In this document: positions 59,801 to 64,000 of the stretch, one piece after another | Layout of the letters: each line of letters begins with the position of its first letter | Numbering within the stretch: the first letter of the stretch is position 1 | DNA from: Pelecanus crispus | Lineage: Eukaryota; Chordata; Aves; Pelecaniformes; Pelecanidae | Reading direction: 5' to 3' | DNA length: 64,000 bases | NCBI RefSeq assembly: GCF_030463565.1 | Contig: NC_134653.1 | Coordinates: forward strand, 27,589,150 to 27,653,149 | The notes under the pieces: generated by a model | What the model was told of the DNA's origin: nothing | The model's database searches: none | What the model saw: the letters and a program-made list of their open reading frames with translations, nothing else | Program-made: the position numbers and the translations under genes

Positions 59801-62800
59801 AAGAACCAATTGTTATCACAGTCCATGTAAAAAGCTTCCAAATGTCTTACTGCATCTATAATATTACTTGTGCGCTGAAGGGAAAATGGTGCATACAGAC
59901 ATGGAGTGTCTGGGTATATGAAAAGAACTCTGCCATTAATCCTAGACAACCTCATTTCATCTGTCTGCCTCAGACTCTTCATCTACAAAGTGGTGATAAT
60001 TGTACTTACCCATGTCTGTAAAATGCCTCAATATGAAACACTACAGAGGTAAGCCACGAAAGACTATTTCATATTCTTGTGGAAAATGGGATGAGAGGTT
60101 CAGCTCAAGCCATTCCCAATTTTTTTTGCCCATGTCTCCTTCATACCAGACACACATCAAGGAACAATCACTGGGGCTACAAGTGTATTGCAGGATAAGA
60201 AAACTGTGTTAGACAACAAGCTTTCACCCAGCACTTTTTTTTTTCTTTTTTAAATGTAACTCTGCACTTGTGACACATGCCATTTTTTCTTCACAATTCA
60301 CATCCAGAACAAGAGCAATCTACTGCCCATTTTGCTCAGAAAAAGAATGAAAGATGAAAGGAATGAAAGGGGAGTGCAGAGAGATTTCATTGTCTATACT
60401 ATTTTTTATGGTCGATACATGGAGATGGAAGGTAAATCAGATGTGATTAAAGATAGCAGGCAAAGATTCACAGTACAGAAATAGTTTACACAACAAAGCA
60501 GTCACCTAAGAAAGTTTAACGAAAGAAGAGGTGATACACTCCAGGTACCAAGAGTCAGTCTTGCAGCATGACCACAGTAGGCCATCTTACTGATGTGCAT
60601 TCCTGTGTCAGTACAGGCAACAATCTTACCTACTCGGGACAGAGAGCATGCACAGAGAGGTTGTCAATGAAATCCTGCCTCTGACTCCAGGCAAAGGAGA
60701 AACAGCATAAAAGCCCATATCCCCTTAATAAAGGGGATGACCAGTGTCAGACCCCTCATCAGAAAGCCACCAGAAACCCATCTTCATGCTCATCTCTAGC
60801 ATGCACTTGCTACAGGCCTGTAACTAGTGATACTGGCTCTGGGCCCTTACCTGCCCTGAAGCTCCCATCTGAGCAGCTTGGGCCTGAGCTGCTTGCACTG
60901 CTGCTGCTGCCTGCTGCTGCTGGACCAGCTGAGCTCTTACCTTGAGTATGAAAAGAGAGAACAAAGTAAACATACATACCCGATTTGGGTATGACACTTC
61001 CGTTTTAACTGTATTGACTACTCATAAAAAAGGGTGTGGAGAGAATATCAGCCTCACTTACATACTCTTCTTAGAGTTTCTGAGCTTGCTTTATGAGAAC
61101 AAGTTCCCGTATTTCTAACATTTAGAACAGTCTTCCCATAGACTGTGCACCCAAGGTTCGATTTCTTCTTGCAACTTCTTCCCTGCACTATCAGGTCTTC
61201 CTATGACAATACCAGATACTTCAACTTTCTGGCAAACACAGTTAACCACATACATGTTGATTTCTCTCAAGCACACTGTCTTAAGCACCTACCAGTGATG
61301 AGCATTTCAAACATGTATACATTCGTTATGACTGTCAGTGTGATGTACATGCCTTCTAACTACTCCTAGCTTAGCTGGCAGGAGCACAAAGTGGATGTCA
61401 TCAACTTGTCCATGTGGGGTCAGTATTTCCTCAAGTATGGCTGACACTCCACGCCTCCCCAGCAAGGCCCAAAGAAAAGCAGGTCTTGGGATTACGTCTG
61501 AGCTTCTGCTCAACAGCACATATGGAGCCCAGAAAAAACTGACGGTAATGCAACAGTTCAAAAAGCTGCACCATTAAAAGGATGACCCTGCAAGAGGTTC
61601 AACAGAGTAAAACTATTATCTTTTCCACATTCTCTTCAAGGCAGGAACTACCGGTATCTTAAACTTTGACCAAAACCTCTAAACATGCCAGCAGAAGCAA
61701 AGCCAGCATGCTAGAGAGCCAACACTGGCACCAGTCACATGCACTAGGTACTTCGAAGCACTTGCTCATGTTCTGGAACAGCAAACATCATGGAGGCAAT
61801 TTTTCCTTAACCAGTTCTTTCTTTTTCTTTTTTTAACTTGTCCATTCAAGAGTAAGACAAGAAATTATTTTTAAATATTAGCTGCATAAATGGTTTTCAC
61901 AGATTTCCAGAAGTCCTACTCTTAGACACAAAACTGTTCTCTATTGGCAGGCCCAGACATAAGCCTTTAAACTCTCCATATGCATAACATGCTAACCACA
62001 GATCTCTTAATACACTATGTTTTTTCCTACTTCATTATTAGCAAAAATCAAAGAAATTTTTTTTTATTTCTCTAGAGGATCATAATGAACCAGCAATCAG
62101 CTGGTCACTAGCCCTTACCTGCATTGCTTTTAATTGCTGTGGCGTAAGGGTAACAGGCATAACCTGACTAGGAATTTGTCCTGAGATTGCCTGTGGCTGA
62201 GATACCATGGGCTGGGGTTGCGGCTGGGATTGTGGTGGAAGTTGAGATTGTTGTGCCTGAGCAACCTGTTGTTGTTGTTGCTGCTGTTGCTGCTGCTGCT
62301 GCTGCATCTGTTGCATCTGCTGTTGCATTACTTGTTGAGGTGGCTGCTGCTGTATCTGTTGTTGTGGTATTTGTTGCTGCTGTTGCTGCTGCTGCTGTTG
62401 CTGCTGCTGTTGTGCCTGCATAGCCTGTGCGGCCTGCAGCTGCTGCATTTGGGCAATTCGCTGTAGTTGTTGCTGCTGCTGTTGCTGCTGCATCTGAAAA
62501 ACAGGAAAAGCCAGGATGCTAAAGCTTCCAGCAATGTGATAGCAGCCTTATTTTTATAGCATAAACCAAGAGCAAACAGAAGCCTAATACATCAGGCTAA
62601 GGTTTTAAGTCCAAAGGGAAAGCCCAACCTTTTTATCCACTCACTCTTCATATATCTCCACTCTACATAGTGTACATCCCATGGTTTCAATATTACAAGC
62701 TTGTCTCTCTACTAAAACAGTTTTCAAAAGCAATGATGAAGTCCATCAGCTTCTCCTGTACAAATGGGCTCAGAAGCACTTCAAATGTAGCCAGCCTGCA

Positions 62801-64000
62801 TTAGCACCACTATTTACCAGAAATACCAGAAGCACAAGAGCATGACAGCTGAAGTTTCCTCTTCTGTTTTTGTGCCTAAGGATGATAGATATATATGATG
62901 TGCTCAGCACATATTTTTTTAAAGTGGCAATGTGTAATTCACAGAATGACAAAACAGCCACTATTTCTAGAGTAATACAAATGCTTTTAGTTCTTTCCTA
63001 CATCCTTGTTCTTGTCAGAATGAAAGACTATCCTGATGTTTATATATAGAGAAAGAGACAAAGGTTTTAGTTCTCTATTGCTATTACAGAAGAAAACAAC
63101 CAAATGACTGTTAAGCCTTTCCTCTGGGATGTAATATGTTGTTGCCAATTAACTTGCAAGTCTAAACTGAAGTCCTACCCCAAAGTGGAAACGCGTTTTA
63201 TAACAGGCAGAGCTGATATTCAGTAATTCCATGCAAGCCAAGCCTCACTTGACAAGTAACTGAACACAGTTCACCTCAATTGCCATTGTAACTCTTTGTC
63301 ATCACCTGCTGTTGGTTTTGCTGCTGCTGCTGCATCTGCAGTTTCAGCATGTGCTGTTGCTGCTGCTGGACGGCTTGCAACTGCTGTTGTTGCTGCTGCT
63401 GCTGCTGGGCTGCTGCAGCTGCTGCTGCCTGCTGCTGCTGGACCTGAAACTGTTGTTGCATGGCTGACTGCTGGGCCTGGAATTGCTGCTGCTGCAAAGC
63501 CACCTGCTGCTGCTGGAATTGCTGCTGCTGCTGCTGTTGCTGCTGAGCTATCTGCTGAAGCTGAAGCTGGGCTAAAAAGAAGGTAGACCGTACTTAAAAC
63601 ATGAGAGCCAAACAGCGCAAGAGACAGTTACCCAGTGTAAGTCATAATAATTGAAGATAATCCCTACAGTGCATTAATGTTCTTCATTGAATTAATGACA
63701 TTTCCTACTACCAACTTGTAATTTTCACTGCCTACATTGAGTCAGCAACCTAGGTAAAGAATGTAAAAATGCGCAGGAGGAAATATGCACAGAGCTCGCT
63801 AGCAGGAAGTACGGTACCCATAGAAAACACCAGTGAGCTCTACAAAAACCAAGTTCTGAAGTTGACGTCTTGTAGGACAAAAGAAGCATTTGCTCATACA
63901 ACCACCAGACTGTTTCTCACTATACTAAGGAAGACATTTATCCTATTAGGTAGCAGTATTTGAAATCAATTCTTCCTGCAGTTCACCTGGCTGATTTAGC
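44759..64000 (-). CDS. MED15: MED15, Mediator tail subunit 15 (3' part, 14 exons in window; 5' end beyond the right edge)
   Basis: MED15 is the activator-binding subunit of the Mediator tail module; in mammals it mediates SREBP and SMAD responses through its N-terminal KIX domain. Here 14 minus-strand exons join in frame to give 654 residues and a TAA stop. They show long Gln-rich tracts, a Pro/Ser-rich middle (SMPPPPQPQPSPQPGQP, SFLPSPSPQPSQSP) and the conserved C-terminal Mediator-association region (EEQQYLEKLKQLSKYIEPLR, ANIRSPVFNHSLYRTF, LQGEVARLNPKFLVNLDPSH, HSVTALLNTWAQS). The KIX-coding exons, roughly the first 150 residues, are not in the window. All introns inside it are GT-AG. The gene converges on SMPD4. 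Identification is by recalled human sequence. Confidence 0.96.
45038..45136 (-). CDS. MED15: MED15 window exon 13
   Basis: DDKNLPNVPPLQLSVPADYP, then DQSPLWIKNPRQY. Acceptor TTCTAG, donor GTATGA, phase 1 exit. Human has IDRQWQY where this has IKNPRQY, same length. Confidence 0.94.
46033..46199 (-). CDS. MED15: MED15 window exon 12 (source of the intronic exon copy)
   Basis: APVVSPRKRKYEEDERQTIP (a basic cluster, nuclear-localisation-like), then LQGEVARLNPKFLVNLDPSH and NNGTVHLICKL. Acceptor CATAG, donor GTAAGC, phase 1 exit. Bases 46042-46137 recur at 47490-47584. Confidence 0.96.
46404..46564 (-). CDS. MED15: MED15 window exon 11
   Basis: PTPPPPPVPPTKQQYLCQPL, then DAVLANIRSPVFNHSLYRTF and AIHGPPI. 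Acceptor TTTTAG, donor GTATGT, phase 2 exit. Confidence 0.96.
47001..47067 (-). CDS. MED15: MED15 window exon 10
   Basis: CPLKTLQKCEIALEKLKNDM. Acceptor CTGCAG, donor GTATGT, phase 0 exit. Confidence 0.96.
47239..47302 (-). CDS. MED15: MED15 window exon 9
   Basis: A 64-nt exon, DRKKDLSKMKSLLDILTDPS. Acceptor TTTCAG, donor GTAACT, phase 2 exit. The intron before it (47303-47833) contains a 95-bp copy of exon 12. Confidence 0.96.
47490..47584 (-). repeat. Intronic copy of part of MED15 exon 12
   Basis: 95 bp matching the interior of exon 12 (46042-46137) with one substitution and one 1-bp deletion (GTGCC to GTGC), in the same orientation, 1.45 kb upstream in the gene. Neither exon edge nor flanking intron is included, so the copy lacks the native splice sites, and the deletion shifts frame. 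Confidence 0.93.
47834..47968 (-). CDS. MED15: MED15 window exon 8
   Basis: NPNSVMSPASSSQSEEQQYL, then EKLKQLSKYIEPLRRMINKI. Start of the conserved C-terminal Mediator-association region. Acceptor TACCAG, donor GTGAGG, phase 1 exit. Confidence 0.96.
48862..48989 (-). CDS. MED15: MED15 window exon 7, Ser/Pro-rich
   Basis: SGPAPSPSSFLPSPSPQPSQ, then ARTPQNFSVPSPGPLNTP. Acceptor TTTCAG, donor GTAAAT, phase 1 exit. Confidence 0.95.
49180..49240 (+). repeat. Possible ancient amniote repeat in MED15 intron
   Basis: CACTGAAGTTGATGTTAAAAT followed by TTTCACTTCAATGGAAACAG shows the same theme as 21050-21112. Weak recognition. Confidence 0.3.
49312..49454 (-). CDS. MED15: MED15 window exon 6, Pro-rich
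   Basis: VSQNNITMMSSPSPVQQAQT, then SMPPPPQPQPSPQPGQPTSQ. Acceptor TTTCAG, donor GTGAGC, phase 2 exit. Confidence 0.95.
49455..55774. other. Large MED15 intron
   Basis: Beyond the CR1 tail cluster (54150-54446) it holds A- and C/A-rich simple sequence (about 51926-51982, 53100-53150 and 53249-53277) and no recognised gene. Confidence 0.55.
54150..54446 (+). mobile_element. Tandem CR1 3'-tail cluster in MED15 intron
   Basis: Three CR1 3' ends lie head to tail: TTGGACTGGATGATCTTAAA at about 54162, a variant ending GATCTTAGAGATCC near 54260, and another TTGGACTGGATGATCTTAAA near 54397, with ATTCTATG units after the first and third. The part from 54207 on repeats the composite at 4602-4846, including its non-CR1-like spacer. 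It lies antisense to MED15, in the 6.3-kb intron. Confidence 0.85.
55775..55894 (-). CDS. MED15: MED15 window exon 5
   Basis: 40 codons with GGMQIRPRFPPTTAVSA and SSIPLGGQQMPQ. Acceptor TCAAAG, donor GTATTT, phase 0. Flanked by the two largest MED15 introns in the window, about 5.0 and 6.3 kb. Confidence 0.95.
55895..60850. other. Large MED15 intron
   Basis: Holds a CA-rich stretch near 57390-57440, a G11 run near 57580, and the MIR-like remnant at 59945. No coding feature recognised. Confidence 0.55.
59945..60055 (+). mobile_element. MIR-like SINE remnant in MED15 intron
   Basis: GCCTCAGACTCTTCATCTAC, AAAGTGGTGATAATTGTACTTACC and a later TGTAAAATGCCTCAATATG / CTACAGAGGTAAG follow the MIR reverse core order (cctcagtttcctcatctgtaaaatggggataataatacctacc; gtaaagcactttga; ctatagaaatgtaag). 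Confidence 0.6.
60851..60940 (-). CDS. MED15: MED15 window exon 4
   Basis: 30 codons, VRAQLVQQQQAAAAVQAAQA through QMGASGQ. Acceptor ACTCAAG, donor GTAAGG, phase 0. The acceptor is the weakest in the gene (short pyrimidine run, AAG); a cassette exon is possible because 90 nt keeps frame. Confidence 0.85.
62119..62493 (-). CDS. MED15: MED15 window exon 3, Gln-rich
   Basis: 125 codons, from MQQQQQQQQLQRIAQMQQLQ to MPVTLTPQQLKAMQ. It includes two polyQ runs of about 13-14 and the SQLPPQSQPQPQPMVSQPQA block. Acceptor TTTCAG, donor GTAAGG. Confidence 0.95.
63306..63571 (-). CDS. MED15: MED15 window exon 2, Gln-rich
   Basis: Encodes QLQLQQIAQQQ followed by long polyQ with FQAQQSAMQQQFQVQ, a run of seven Ala and KLQMQQQQQNQQQ. 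Acceptor TTTTAG, donor GTGATG, phase 0 exit. 266 nt. Confidence 0.95.
63987..64000 (-). CDS. MED15: MED15 window exon 1 (partial, 3' end only)
   Basis: The last 14 nt of an exon cut by the window edge: one base, LNQP and one base, followed by donor GTGAAC. The phase 1 exit matches the two leading bases of the next exon and gives LNQPAQLQLQQIA. Confidence 0.7.

Noticed and set aside
62187-63586. Plus-strand frames rich in Ala, Val or Leu across the MED15 repeats
   Set aside because: They are the reverse complement of CAG/CAA polyglutamine coding sequence on the minus strand.

Overview
This window looks like avian nuclear DNA, probably from a neoavian bird. The evidence is CR1 LINEs ending in the 8-bp ATTCTATG tail, two solo endogenous-retrovirus LTRs of a type common in birds, large introns, a GC-rich CpG-island promoter, and two vertebrate genes reconstructed exon by exon with GT-AG splice sites and consistent reading frame. 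No prokaryotic or phage features are present, and no RNA gene could be supported.

Layout. (1) 1-18.1 kb is gene-poor. It holds CR1 copies (an ancient remnant at about 1.67 kb, a + copy at 3.93-4.86 kb and a near-identical inverted - copy at 6.80-8.05 kb), several MIR-like SINE remnants, and otherwise anonymous AT-rich sequence. (2) 18.08-18.76 kb is a CpG-island promoter. It contains an unusual (CCTTTTGGG)-type array with hairpin potential and a perfect RFX X-box. (3) 18.59-37.02 kb, + strand, is the complete SMPD4 gene (neutral sphingomyelinase 3): 19 coding exons and a predicted 827-residue protein. A sense-oriented solo LTR lies in intron 7. (4) 37.1-43.3 kb lies between the two convergent genes and holds a second solo LTR of the same family. 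(5) 43.3-64.0 kb, - strand, is the 3' part of MED15 (Mediator tail subunit): 14 exons in the window, 654 residues plus stop. The 5' part with the KIX domain lies beyond the right edge. Its introns carry a tandem CR1 3'-tail cluster at 54.15-54.45 kb and a 95-bp copy of one of its own exons.

The two genes are tail to tail. SMPD4 acts in lipid metabolism at the ER/nuclear envelope, MED15 in RNA polymerase II transcription; nothing in the sequence suggests a shared pathway. I found no undescribed molecular system. The best second-look items are the partial-exon duplication inside MED15, the nearly identical inverted CR1 pair, the composite CR1 tail shared by loci 50 kb apart, the two LTRs with perfect 5-bp target-site duplications, and the X-box plus hairpin array in the SMPD4 promoter.
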